A model generated the notes under the pieces. It saw only the letters and a list, made by a program, of their open reading frames with translations, had not been told where the DNA came from and did no database searches. Below, piece after piece: positions 7,585 through 15,679 of a DNA stretch of 64,000 nt (its first letter is position 1; the number at the start of each line of letters is the position of its first letter). The stretch is from NCBI GenBank assembly GCA_958296115.1, contig OY282442.1:964001-1028000 (forward strand), in the 5' to 3' direction. This stretch comes from an uncultured Dehalococcoidia bacterium. GTDB taxonomy: Bacteria; Chloroflexota; Dehalococcoidia; Lucifugimonadales; CAJWER01. The translations under genes were made by a program, and so were the position numbers.

Positions 7585-8455
7585 CCAGTATCGACTGGAC
7601 TGTGGCGCCTATGTGAGCCGGCGATGGCGCTATAGCCGCCCCCGCCCGTTCGAGCGCCGCTATCTTCTCGGATGCGCGGGCTGACCTGCCGGTGATGATG
7701 GCCCCCGCGTGCCCCATGCGCCGCCCCGGAGGGGCGCTGCGCCCCACTATCAGGGCCGCCACGGGCTTGGTGAAATCGCTCTCGATGAACTCGGCCGCCT
7801 CCTGCTCGCGCGTCCCGCCTATCTCGCCTATCAGCGCCACCGCGTCGGTGTCCGGGTCGTCCTCGAACATCGCCAACACGTCAATGAAGGACGTGCCGCT
7901 CACAGGGTCCCCGCCGATGCCCACGCAGGTGGATTGCCCGATGTCAAGCGCTGTGAGCTGGCCCACCGCCTCGTAGGTCAGCGTGCCGCTCCGCGAGACC
8001 ACGCCCACCCTGCCGGGCATGTGTATGCTGCCCGGCATGATCCCGGCCTTGCACCTATGGCCCGGCGATATGAGACCGGGACAGTTCGGGCCGATGACCG
8101 TTACGTCCTTGTCCCTCGTGTAGTGGACGACCGCGACCGTGTCCGACACGGGAATGCCCTCGGTGATGCAGGCGATGGTGGGAATGCCTGCGTCCACCGA
8201 CTCGACTATCGCGTCGGCTGCGAATGGCGGCGGAACGAATATGAGCGACATGTTCGCGCCGGTCTCGACGACGGCCTCCTCCACAGTGTTGTAGATGGGG
8301 ATGGACTCCTCGAACAGCCCGCCGCCCTTGCCGGGCGTAACCCCGGCGACCAGGTTCGTGCCGTACTCCCTGCACCGCCCGGCGTGGAAGCTGCCCTCCC
8401 TGCCGGTGATCCCCTGCACGAGCAGCCGGGTATCCGCGCCGGCGAGGATGCTCAT
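7580..8455 (-). CDS. sucD: Succinyl-CoA synthetase, alpha subunit
   Basis: 291 aa, usual length. The N-terminal CoA-binding domain starts [18 protein letters not shown] with the REGSFHA loop. [12 protein letters not shown] and [12 protein letters not shown] follow, and the phosphohistidine is in GHAGAI near residue 246. The subunit makes a phosphohistidine from succinyl-CoA and phosphate for NDP phosphorylation in the TCA cycle. ATG 8455 overlaps the sucC stop (ATGA); the frame stays open further upstream but that part overlaps sucC. Malate-CoA ligase is a related alternative, but no mtkAB-type neighbours are seen. Confidence 0.93.
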   Translation of the reverse strand: MSILAGADTRLLVQGITGREGSFHAGRCREYGTNLVAGVTPGKGGGLFEESIPIYNTVEEAVVETGANMSLIFVPPPFAADAIVESVDAGIPTIACITEGIPVSDTVAVVHYTRDKDVTVIGPNCPGLISPGHRCKAGIMPGSIHMPGRVGVVSRSGTLTYEAVGQLTALDIGQSTCVGIGGDPVSGTSFIDVLAMFEDDPDTDAVALIGEIGGTREQEAAEFIESDFTKPVAALIVGRSAPPGRRMGHAGAIITGRSARASEKIAALERAGAAIAPSPAHIGATVQSILA

Positions 8456-9648
8456 CTGGCAGCTCCTGGTCCTGATGGAATCCCGCTCGCGCGGGAATAA
8501 CGCGAAACCGCCTGCGCCGCCTCCGCCAGGTCGTCCACCAGCGCGACGTTCAGCCCGGACGCCGATAGTATCCCGCGCCCTTCCTCCGCGTTGGTCCCCA
8601 ACATGCGGACCACCATTGGCCGGTCCGTCTGCGGATTCTCGCCGACCGCCTGCAGCATTCCCTTTGCCACCACGTCGCATCGCAGGATGCCGCCGAAGAT
8701 GTTGACCAGCACGGACTTGACGCTAGGGTCCGACAGGATGATAGAGAGAGCGCGGGCTACCTTGTCTTCATCCGCGCCGCCCCCGACGTCCAGGAAGTTG
8801 GCGGGGCCGCCCCCGGCCTGCCCTATAACGTCCATCGTAGCCATCGCTAGGCCCGCGCCGTTGACCATGCATCCGACGTCGCCGTCCAGCTTGACGTAGC
8901 TGATGCCGAACTCCGACGCCTGGGCCTCCAGCGGGTCGTCCTGGGCCGGGTCGTGCATCTCCCGAAGTGCGGGGTGACGGAACAGCGCGTCGTCTTCGAA
9001 ATCGAGCTTGGCGTCGGCGGCGAGTATCCTGCCGTCGGACGTAACCGCCAGCGGATTGATCTCGACTAGGGAGCAGTCGTTCTCCCGGAAGACGCTGTAC
9101 AGCCTTCCCATCATCGCAGCGGCGGGCCGGGCCTGAGCCCCCTCGAAGCCGAGTCCGTATGCGAGCTTTCGGCCCTGGTACGGCTGGAGACCGAGCCCAG
9201 GATCTATTGGGATTCGCATTATCTTGCCGGGCGTGCGTTCCGCCACCTCCTCTATCTCCATGCCGCCGGCCTGGCTGGCTATGACGACCGGGCCGCGGGC
9301 CGCGCCGTCCATGACGATAGCTAGGTAGAGTTCGCGCGCGATTTCGAGCGGCTCCTCCACCAGCGCGGCGGAGACCGGAGCCCCCTCTGGCCCCGTCTGG
9401 AACGTCACGAGCCTGGAGCCGAGCATCTCCTCGGCCGCCCTGCCCGCCTCTTCGGGCGACGATGCGACGCGGATCCCGCCGGCCTTCCCGCGCCCGCCGG
9501 CGTGGACCTGCGCCTTCACCACCGCCTTGCCGCCCAGACGCTCGGCTGCCTTGCGGGCCTCGTCCGCCGAACGCGCCATCTCGCCCCGCGGAACGGGTAC
9601 GCCCGCCTCTGCGAGGACCCGCTTGGCCTGATATTCGTGAACCTTCAT
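8452..9648 (-). CDS. sucC: Succinyl-CoA synthetase, beta subunit
   Basis: 398 aa ATP-grasp protein beginning [16 protein letters not shown], with the nucleotide-binding [16 protein letters not shown] near residue 45, [18 protein letters not shown] near 205, and [12 protein letters not shown] and [15 protein letters not shown] in the C-terminal CoA-ligase-like domain. It carries the nucleotide site and pairs with SucD. First gene of the two-gene operon; the tRNA-Ser gene lies about 60 nt upstream on the same strand. Confidence 0.93.
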   Translation of the reverse strand: MKVHEYQAKRVLAEAGVPVPRGEMARSADEARKAAERLGGKAVVKAQVHAGGRGKAGGIRVASSPEEAGRAAEEMLGSRLVTFQTGPEGAPVSAALVEEPLEIARELYLAIVMDGAARGPVVIASQAGGMEIEEVAERTPGKIMRIPIDPGLGLQPYQGRKLAYGLGFEGAQARPAAAMMGRLYSVFRENDCSLVEINPLAVTSDGRILAADAKLDFEDDALFRHPALREMHDPAQDDPLEAQASEFGISYVKLDGDVGCMVNGAGLAMATMDVIGQAGGGPANFLDVGGGADEDKVARALSIILSDPSVKSVLVNIFGGILRCDVVAKGMLQAVGENPQTDRPMVVRMLGTNAEEGRGILSASGLNVALVDDLAEAAQAVSRYSRASGIPSGPGAAR

Positions 9649-9710
9649 GACGCCCCGTCATCCCGCGCAAACGTAGGGGCGGGCCCGGACCCGCCCATCA
9701 ATGTCGAAGC

Positions 9711-9800
9711 TGGCGGAGGGAGTGGGATTCGAACCCACGATGAGATTGCTCTCATACCGGTTTTCAAGACCAGCGCCTTAAACCGCTCGGCCACCCCTCC
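9711..9800 (-). tRNA. tRNA-Ser(UGA)
   Basis: 90 nt with encoded CCA (TGG at 9711-9713). The acceptor stem GGAGGGG pairs with TCCCTCC through one G-U; the discriminator is G. The anticodon loop CTTGAAA gives anticodon TGA (9764-9766). The long variable arm is class II as expected for tRNA-Ser, and GGTTCGAATCC is the T arm. This reads UCN serine codons; it is not the selenocysteine tRNA, which needs anticodon UCA and a longer acceptor arm. Confidence 0.95.
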
Positions 9801-9845
9801 GGCTCATACCATTCTAAACCCAGGCCACCCCCTTCGGCAATCCCA

Positions 9846-10820
9846 TATCCCCTCTCCCTCGATGGGAGAGGGCCAGGGTGAGAGTAACAATCCCCCGAAA
9901 ATTGCCCCCAAATTGCCCAAGCTGCCCCTTGACACCGCGAGAACAGCCGTGCTAGTCTGGTAGACGGCCCGAAGGGGCGTACACCAAACGAGCACAGAAC
10001 CACCTCTGCCAAAACTTGTGGGCATTCATGCCGCCGCTGATGTTGGGACGGGACCACCTGCGGTATGAGAAGGTCCGGCTGTGTTTCGGCGCCTCGCCAG
10101 GAGGACGCAGTGCCAAATGCGTCTCCCCCGTTCCAGGTGCGGACTCTCGGACGACCGGGAGGACCGTAGCCAGCGCAGCCCGACGCCTTGGCGGGTGGAA
10201 GGTCCAAGCGCGAAACGCAGGCGGTCCCGCAAGGGCCCGTCAGCCGTCCGAGAAAGTTAGAGGAGGGGCTGCACCCCCAGTGTCGGCGGGCGATCGACGT
10301 CGGCATCCTCGAAGCAAGTACCGGAGTCACTGCCTTGCAAGGCAAACTCATCTCCCGCGAGAGCGGGAGAAACCAGGAGTAGACAGGACGCGGGTCCCAA
10401 GACCCGCACAAGTACCCTCTCCCTCAAGGGGGAAAAGGGCCAGGGTGAGGGCAAAACGCCCCAACCCTGCGCCCTCCCCCAAAGGGAAAGGGCAAAGGAG
10501 ACAAGGGCAATTCCCCGGCCCCGTCCCCTCTCCCCAAACGGGAGAAGGGCCAGGATAAGGGCGATAAGCCCGCAAAAGGAGCCGGCCGAGACAAAACGAA
10601 CATAGCCGAAGGCGCCAACAGGCCCCCAGCCTTCACCACCCTCCCCAACAGGGGAGAGACCCAAAGGGTGAAGGCAACTCAACGCGCCCACCTCACCCCC
10701 TCTCCCTCGATGGGAAAGGGCTAGGGTGAGGGTGATTCAGTCCCCCCCCCCCCCCATCCTGGGAGGGCCGGCGTCCCGCCAGCGCTTCTCCCAATCCCGC
10801 GAATCCTGATTCAGACCCCT
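9846..10820 (+). repeat. Repeat element A (composite, about 975 bp)
   Basis: Fills the 1-kb gap between tRNA-Ser and the aminotransferase gene at 10844; no credible protein gene lies in it. Order: a REP-like unit (9846-9889), the tandem motif AAATTGCCC, promoter-like TTGACA (9929-9934) and TAGTCT (9953-9958), a structured core to 10407, then four or five REP-like palindromes to about 10740 and a tail AATCCTGATTCAGACCCC near 10805. A near-identical copy in the same orientation is element C; the core recurs inverted as element B. Short ORFs in all frames are low-complexity and not conserved as protein between copies. Confidence 0.85.
9965..10407 (+). ncRNA. Candidate structured RNA, copy A
   Basis: Predicted transcript from the TTGACA-18 nt-TAGTCT promoter to the hairpin GCGGGTC/GACCCGC (10390-10407). 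It is rich in hairpins: GACGCA/TGCGTC (10104-10109 with 10118-10123), palindrome TGCCTTGCAAGGCA (10331-10344), and TCTCCCGC-GAGA-GCGGGAGA (10351-10370), a GNRA-capped stem. Copies B and C keep the same elements; B and C also have a GNRA GCAA loop in the last hairpin. Its class is not recognised. It does not show the RNase P, tmRNA, 6S or SRP core motifs in the right order. Confidence 0.45.
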
Positions 10821-10843
10821 TTCCTTTTAAGGCAAAGAGAATC

Positions 10844-12163
10844 TCAGTCCGACTCGGACAGCAGCTCTTGCATGGCCTGGAGGAAGCCGTCTATGTGCTT
10901 GTCCTGCATGGGCGCGGAGATGGTTGCGCCGATGCCGCCGCGCATGGAGAAACCCTTGAGGAAAAGGGCGAGTCCTATGCGGTCCGCGAGCTCGGCGTCG
11001 GGGAGGGTGGACACGCTGCGGTAGCTGTTCATCGGCTGGTCCGTCATGTAGAAGTCGAGTCCTGCGCCAGCGCTGACGACGCGGGCGGGCTGCCCGGCCT
11101 CCTCGAACACCCCCACGAGCCCTTCGTGCAGCCTCTCGCGCAGGCGGTCAACGTGGGCGTACACCTCGGGCGTCAGGCCCCTGATAGTCGCCAGCCCCGC
11201 CGCGAGCGTGAACGAATTGCCCGAGAAGGTCCCGCTCTGGCCCATCCCGGTCGGCTCCCCAGTGTTGTCGAGGATCTGCATGTATTCGTCCTTGCCGCCG
11301 ATGGCGCCGATGGGGAATCCGCCGCCGAACGCCTTCCCGAATATCGTAACGTCGGGCTCGATGCCCGCGAGTCCCTGGGCGCCGCCGGGCCCGGACCTGA
11401 AGCTCACAACCTCGTCCATCACCATCGGGATGCCAAGCTCGGCGGTAACGTCGCGGACGAAGCGCGTGAAATCGTCGGATATCTCCCACGAGCCCGGCTT
11501 TGCGTCGTAGAAGACGCCTGCTATCTCGTCCTTGCGCTCGCGGAGTATGAGCTCGACGGACTCGCGGTCGCTGTACGGCAGGATGACCGCGTCCTCCTCG
11601 GCGGCGCGGGACATGCCCTTCCAGGCGGCAACCGGATCGGGCGAGTCGGCGGGACCAGCCGCGCCCGCGGAGCTCACCTCCACCGCGTCGTGGCTGCCGT
11701 GGTAAGCCCCCTCGAACTTGGCTATCTTCGGCCGCCCGGTGATGGCGCGGACCATCCGGGTAGCGTGCAGCGACGCCTCCGTTCCCGAATTGCAGAAGCG
11801 CACCTTGTCGATAGAAGGGAAGCGGCCGGTGATCTCCTCGGCTATCTCGGCTTCCAAGTCCGTCGGCCCGCCCAGTCCGAAGCCCCGGTCGATCTCGCCT
11901 CGGACGGCTGCGACGACGTCGGGGTGGCTGTGTCCCAATACCATCGCGGAGTGGTGGTTGCCGAAATCTACGTACCGGTTGCCGTCGATGTCCCAGACGT
12001 AGCAGCCCTTGGCCTTGTCGACGTAGTGGGGATATGGGCTTGTCCAGTAGGCGCCCTTGATTACGCCGCCGGGCATCACGGGCGCTCCGCGCTCCCACTG
12101 GGCGCGGGACTTCGGCGTCCTGCGCCGGTACTCCTCGACGAGCGAATCCATGGACCTGGTCAT
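10844..12163 (-). CDS. Class III aminotransferase, glutamate-1-semialdehyde aminomutase-like
   Basis: 439 aa fold-type I PLP enzyme. The order is typical of the GSA aminomutase/class III family: GNHHSAMVLGHSHPDVV, RFCNSGTEASLHATRM, KFEGAYHGSHDAVEVS, MVMDEVVSFR and the PLP lysine in IFGKAFGGGFPIGA near residue 278. Haem synthesis (hemL) is possible, but it is translated with a DegT-type sugar/amine aminotransferase and no haem genes are near, so a secondary aminotransferase is at least as likely. AAGGAG is 7 nt before the ATG. Confidence 0.8.
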   Translation of the reverse strand: MTRSMDSLVEEYRRRTPKSRAQWERGAPVMPGGVIKGAYWTSPYPHYVDKAKGCYVWDIDGNRYVDFGNHHSAMVLGHSHPDVVAAVRGEIDRGFGLGGPTDLEAEIAEEITGRFPSIDKVRFCNSGTEASLHATRMVRAITGRPKIAKFEGAYHGSHDAVEVSSAGAAGPADSPDPVAAWKGMSRAAEEDAVILPYSDRESVELILRERKDEIAGVFYDAKPGSWEISDDFTRFVRDVTAELGIPMVMDEVVSFRSGPGGAQGLAGIEPDVTIFGKAFGGGFPIGAIGGKDEYMQILDNTGEPTGMGQSGTFSGNSFTLAAGLATIRGLTPEVYAHVDRLRERLHEGLVGVFEEAGQPARVVSAGAGLDFYMTDQPMNSYRSVSTLPDAELADRIGLALFLKGFSMRGGIGATISAPMQDKHIDGFLQAMQELLSESD

Positions 12164-12214
12164 GCGTGTCTCCTTTGGTTCAGGGTTGGCCGAGGACGGG
12201 GTTGCAAACCCGCC

Positions 12215-13483
12215 CTACGAGTTCGCTGGGGCCAGCGCCCCGTCGCGCGCCGCGTCTGCCACCTTGCGGGTTGCCTGGATCATGTCGGCGACGTCGTCCT
12301 CGGTGTAGCTCGGCTGCATTATCAGCGACACGCCGCGGCCCATGATGGCCTCGCCGTTCGGACACGTAACCTGCCGGTAGTCCACCGGGCGCTCGCGCTG
12401 ATAGTCGAGTGGGAATCGAGTCTTGCCGTAGAGGTCTGGCCCCGCGAGGAAGGCGTTGCGGTACAGCGGGCCAACGTCGCCCGATCCCACGTAAGGCCCG
12501 GCCATCGGGACGCCCTCCGCGCTCACCGCGTCCGCGAAGTCGTTGGCCGTGCATCGCAGCGCGCCAGTGTCTATCGTGAACCCCAAGTTCCAGTACGAAT
12601 GGCGGTCGCCGGGCCGCACGGCCTGCGGGGTAATCTCTGCCGCGTGGGACAGCCCCTCGATGATGTTGCTCGCGCTGCGCGCCTTGTTCTCGACGTAGCC
12701 GTCGAGCTTGCCTAGCTGGTTGAGCAGAAGGGCGGCGAGGATGTCGTTGATCTTGTAGTTCGGCGCCAGGAAGTAGTTGGCGTATGGCATACCCTCCAGG
12801 GGGCCGTTGCCGCGCGGCAGCGCGGCGTCGCGGAACAAGACGGCTCGCTCCCAGAGCGCCCTGTTGCTGGTCAGCACGGCTCCGCCCATGCCCGCCGACA
12901 GGTGCTTGCCGCCGAAGCTGAACCCCGCGATGTCGCCGATGGAGCCGACTATCCGGCCCTGGTGCTCGGCGAGGTGCGCCTGGCAGCAGTCCTCCACTAG
13001 GAATATGCCGTGGCGGTCGGCGACCTCGCGCAGCGCGGTCATGTCGCAGGCGTTCCCGAAAAGGTGGACGGCGATGATGGCCCGCGTGCGCGGGGTTATC
13101 TTGGCCTCCACGTCGGACGGGTCGAGGGTGTACGTCTCGTCTATGTCCGCGAAGACGGGGACGCAGTTATGCAGCAGCGCCCCGATGATGGAGCCGCCGG
13201 AGGTCCAGGGAGTAACTATGATTTCGTCGCCTGGGTCGGGGTTGATAGCGCCGATGCAGGTGTGCATGGCGGACGTGCCCGAGTTGACGGTGACGGCCCA
13301 CTCGACGCCGTGCCGCTCCGCGAACGCCGCCTCGAACCTGTCCACGACCGGGCCGCGGCCCACGTTGCCTGAGCGTATCACGTCGCCGACCGCGGCGACG
13401 TCGTCCTCGCCAAAGTCGTGGGTTGGGCCGAAGGGCCTGGCGCGAACGGGCCGGCCGCCGTGTATTGCCAGGTTGTGGTTCAT
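12215..13483 (-). CDS. DegT/DnrJ/EryC1/StrS-family aminotransferase
   Basis: 422 aa PLP enzyme. VTVNSGTSAMHTCIGAI binds the cofactor phosphate, DEIIVTPWTSGGSIIGALL and FLVEDCCQAHLAEHQG follow, and the internal aldimine lysine is in FSFGGKHLSAGMGG near residue 195. Members aminate keto-sugars in surface polysaccharide or secondary metabolism, and some are dehydratases. GGAGGA lies 7 nt before ATG 13483; the longer open frame to 13627 overlaps the neighbouring gene and was rejected. It is followed after 51 nt by the class III aminotransferase, likely in one transcript. Confidence 0.85.
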   Translation of the reverse strand: MNHNLAIHGGRPVRARPFGPTHDFGEDDVAAVGDVIRSGNVGRGPVVDRFEAAFAERHGVEWAVTVNSGTSAMHTCIGAINPDPGDEIIVTPWTSGGSIIGALLHNCVPVFADIDETYTLDPSDVEAKITPRTRAIIAVHLFGNACDMTALREVADRHGIFLVEDCCQAHLAEHQGRIVGSIGDIAGFSFGGKHLSAGMGGAVLTSNRALWERAVLFRDAALPRGNGPLEGMPYANYFLAPNYKINDILAALLLNQLGKLDGYVENKARSASNIIEGLSHAAEITPQAVRPGDRHSYWNLGFTIDTGALRCTANDFADAVSAEGVPMAGPYVGSGDVGPLYRNAFLAGPDLYGKTRFPLDYQRERPVDYRQVTCPNGEAIMGRGVSLIMQPSYTEDDVADMIQATRKVADAARDGALAPANS

Positions 13484-13502
13484 GTCAGATTCCTCCGTCA
13501 GT

Positions 13503-13925
13503 CTATTGATAAGAACAGTAAAAGTCTCTCGCTGTTCTGATTCTGGACTCGTCAAAGTCATGTGGGTCTGCCGAGACCCATAATGCCTTTTCCACCCAGT
13601 CCACCATAACGGCATTCGCAGCTTCATCCTGAAGACCCACGAGTGGGACTAGAATGCATTCGGCAAACTCTTGCATCAGCGCCCTGTCGTCATAGCTAGC
13701 CAGATCGCGATTACGCGCGCCTGGGTCTTCAAGGGCATTATCTGTGACAAGTCCGGTATTCGTTCCCGCTCGCTGAAGTTCCTCCAGTCGAGTAATGCGT
13801 TCCTCCGCAGCGTCCAACTCTGCCTGAAGTCTGGACACATCCGGCCCATAATCAGTGGCGCATCCCGTCACAGCTATCATGAACAGACCAACCATCCCAC
13901 TCGCCAGGACCGCTGTCAGCTTCAC
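13503..13925 (-). CDS. Small coiled-coil lipoprotein of unknown function
   Basis: 140 aa. A signal peptide with lipobox AVTGC predicts a lipid-anchored exported protein; residues about 30-60 (LQAELDAAEERITRLEELQ) form a heptad coiled coil. The rest has no motif I recognise. Base composition is visibly less G+C-rich than its neighbours, so it may have been acquired. It lies in the same orientation as, and 19 nt upstream of, the DegT gene. Confidence 0.6.
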   Translation of the reverse strand: MKLTAVLASGMVGLFMIAVTGCATDYGPDVSRLQAELDAAEERITRLEELQRAGTNTGLVTDNALEDPGARNRDLASYDDRALMQEFAECILVPLVGLQDEAANAVMVDWVEKALWVSADPHDFDESRIRTARDFYCSYQ

Positions 13926-13940
13926 GATGCTAACCTCATG

Positions 13941-14702
13941 CTATACCTCCAGGTCTAGCAGTTTGATTGCGTTCAGGCCGAGTATCTTGCGCTTGTCGTC
14001 GTGGGGGATGTCGGCGGTGATTATCTTGCCTATCTGGTGCCGGGCGTCCAGCAGCGCCATGTCGGTCCCGAAGAGCACGCGGTCCGCCCCCGCGGTCCGG
14101 ACGGAGTTCTCTATCGCCCCGCGCGCGGCGAGCGAGCCGCAGGTCTCGAGATAGACGTTCGGGAGGTCTCGCGCCGCTTCGATAGCCTTGTCAGGCCCCC
14201 AGCCGCCGGCGTGGGCGAGTACCCACTTGACGTTCGGGAAGCGCTCGGATAGGGCCGTGAAGCGGTCGTATGGAGTTACGCCCGGCTTGTCGAACGAGTA
14301 GGTCGCGTGCGCCATTACCGCCAGCCCGCGCTCGTTCAGCCACTCGTAGATGGGAAAATAGGCCGGGTCGTCGTTGGGCTTGCGGAAGTAGTCGGGGTAG
14401 ATCTTCAGGTACTTCATGCCGAGATGGTCGAAGGCGCGGTCGAGCTCGCGCAGGGCCTCGTCCGGGTAGTGCGGGGTAACGAATGCGACGGGGATGAAGC
14501 GGTCAGGCCGGCGCGATACGAACTCGGCCACGAGGTCGTTGGCGCGCCGGGCGTCCCCGTAGAAGATGCAGTTGATGCACGCCGCGTCTATTCCCGCGTG
14601 GTCCATTATCTCGACGAAGCGGTCTGGGTCGCCGTCAACGCCGAAGCGTCCCCAGCTCCCCAGGTGCGTATGGAAGTCTATGACGGGCATGTCTATGGAC
14701 AT
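13941..14702 (-). CDS. Amidohydrolase-family metal-dependent hydrolase
   Basis: 253 aa Amidohydro_2 TIM barrel. Metal ligands are present: DFHTHLG near residue 9, His in VMAHATYS, VLAHAGG near 157 and the catalytic Asp in LFGTDM near 218. Members are often decarboxylases or lactonases of aromatic or small acids; the substrate is unknown. It starts 3 nt after the stop of a related but degenerate gene, so the two are probably co-translated and may form a heteromer. Confidence 0.8.
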   Translation of the reverse strand: MSIDMPVIDFHTHLGSWGRFGVDGDPDRFVEIMDHAGIDAACINCIFYGDARRANDLVAEFVSRRPDRFIPVAFVTPHYPDEALRELDRAFDHLGMKYLKIYPDYFRKPNDDPAYFPIYEWLNERGLAVMAHATYSFDKPGVTPYDRFTALSERFPNVKWVLAHAGGWGPDKAIEAARDLPNVYLETCGSLAARGAIENSVRTAGADRVLFGTDMALLDARHQIGKIITADIPHDDKRKILGLNAIKLLDLEV

Positions 14703-14705
14703 GGT

Positions 14706-15485
14706 TCAGCTCAACCCCAGCAGCCGCTCCGCGTTGTCCGCGCATATGGCCCGGAGGTCGTCATCGTCCAGCCCGCAGTGGTGCAGGCTGTACAGCTGCG
14801 GCGACATGGCAGAGTCCGGGAACCGCGACCCGAAGAGGACGCGCTCAGGCCCTATCGCCTCTATCGCGGACGTTATCCCGCCCGTAACCACGAACCGCGA
14901 CAGCTCGAAGTCCAGGTTAGGCAGGCTCCGGACCAGCGGCAGCGCCCAGGATGCGTCGTGGTACTTCGCCTCGCTCAGCACGGCCCTGACGTCCTGCCGC
15001 TCCGACAGCGTGTCATACACGTCCCGCGGGTCGAGCGAATAGACCGCGCCGAGAAGGTCGTACTCGACGGGCAGCCATACGGGAATGCGGGCATCGGCAA
15101 GCCAGTCCAGCCACGGCTCTACGACCCAGGGGCGGAACGGGTAGTTGTGGAGGCCCGGCAGCATCCTGACCGAGCGGACGCCCTCGGCCTCGACATGCGC
15201 CGCGGTCTTGGCGAGGTCGTCGGAGGCTGGGTTGCACACGAACTGCGGCAGGAGGTCATGGGAGCCGCGTACTGCGTCCATGAGCATCGCGTTGCCCTCG
15301 CCGGAGTCGTAGGCGGCCGCGTGGGGCGCGTAGGCGATGGCGCGGCTAATCCCGGCGCGCTCCATCTCGGCGCGCGCCCCGTCGGCGGAATCGACGGAGA
15401 CCACGCGATCATGCCGCCGCCCGATGGACACGTTGGCGTCCAGCGTAGGAACGGATGGCCTGAAGTCGAGAGCGAGGCTACTCAT
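14706..15485 (-). CDS. Degenerate amidohydrolase-fold protein
   Basis: 259 aa paralogue of the next gene by length, order and C-terminal end (NAERLLGLS). The metal sites are lost: the HxH strand is TLDANVSIGR, the AHAGG position reads LSEAKYHDA, and the catalytic Asp block is FGSRFPD. It may be a non-catalytic partner or regulator of the intact hydrolase behind it. Full length and an open frame argue against simple decay. ATG 15485; the mgtE leader starts divergently upstream. Confidence 0.65.
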   Translation of the reverse strand: MSSLALDFRPSVPTLDANVSIGRRHDRVVSVDSADGARAEMERAGISRAIAYAPHAAAYDSGEGNAMLMDAVRGSHDLLPQFVCNPASDDLAKTAAHVEAEGVRSVRMLPGLHNYPFRPWVVEPWLDWLADARIPVWLPVEYDLLGAVYSLDPRDVYDTLSERQDVRAVLSEAKYHDASWALPLVRSLPNLDFELSRFVVTGGITSAIEAIGPERVLFGSRFPDSAMSPQLYSLHHCGLDDDDLRAICADNAERLLGLS

Positions 15486-15554
15486 GGCTTCGCGCCAGAG
15501 TGTAGCATAGAAGCGGGAACAGAGTAATATGAGGTCGGCCTGCCGTACTAGGCC

Positions 15555-15610
15555 GAGTCTTGTCGCAGCGCTCCCAACTTGGGTAGCCTGTTCTCCAGGC
15601 TGAGAGACTC
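15555..15610 (+). promoter_or_regulatory. Structured leader upstream of mgtE
   Basis: GAGTCT (15555-15560) pairs with AGACTC (15605-15610), enclosing two hairpins: CCCA/TGGG (15573-15583) and AGCCTG/CAGGCT with a 5-nt loop (15585-15601). This is a three-way-junction shape in front of a magnesium transporter gene. It does not show the M-box (ykoK) consensus as I know it, so it is only a candidate regulatory RNA. Confidence 0.35.
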
Positions 15611-15627
15611 ACAACCACGGAGGCGTC

Positions 15628-15669
15628 ATGGAATTCAGTCCAGCCTTGGTGGGAACAATCCCGCAGTAG
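15628..15669 (+). CDS. mgtE upstream ORF (13 codons)
   Basis: ATG 15628 has a strong GGAGG site at 15619-15623 and encodes MEFSPALVGTIPQ before TAG. The TAG is part of the AGGAG that serves mgtE (ATG 15680), so ribosomes ending here would sit on the mgtE start region. Leader peptides control some Mg transporters (mgtL in Salmonella is the known case); a similar role here is inference from position and overlap. Confidence 0.4.
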   Translation: MEFSPALVGTIPQ

Positions 15670-15679
15670 GAGTTGGCCG

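Noticed and set aside
9711-9800. tRNA with TGA anticodon as the missing tRNA-Sec
   Set aside because: Anticodon UGA reads serine UCN codons; tRNA-Sec needs UCA. The acceptor stem is 7 bp and the arm lengths are those of tRNA-Ser.
10188-10382. Possible TnpB C-terminal remnant in the element core
   Set aside because: Only a vague resemblance in one short frame; no CxxC zinc motif or RuvC residues.
10016-10558. 180-aa ORF and similar ORFs inside elements A, B and C
   Set aside because: Low-complexity Pro/Arg/Gly composition, frames not conserved between copies, and the sequence is better explained by hairpins.
10741-10820. Attachment site or integrated phage next to tRNA-Ser
   Set aside because: No integrase, no duplicated tRNA 3' end, and element A is also present away from tRNA genes.
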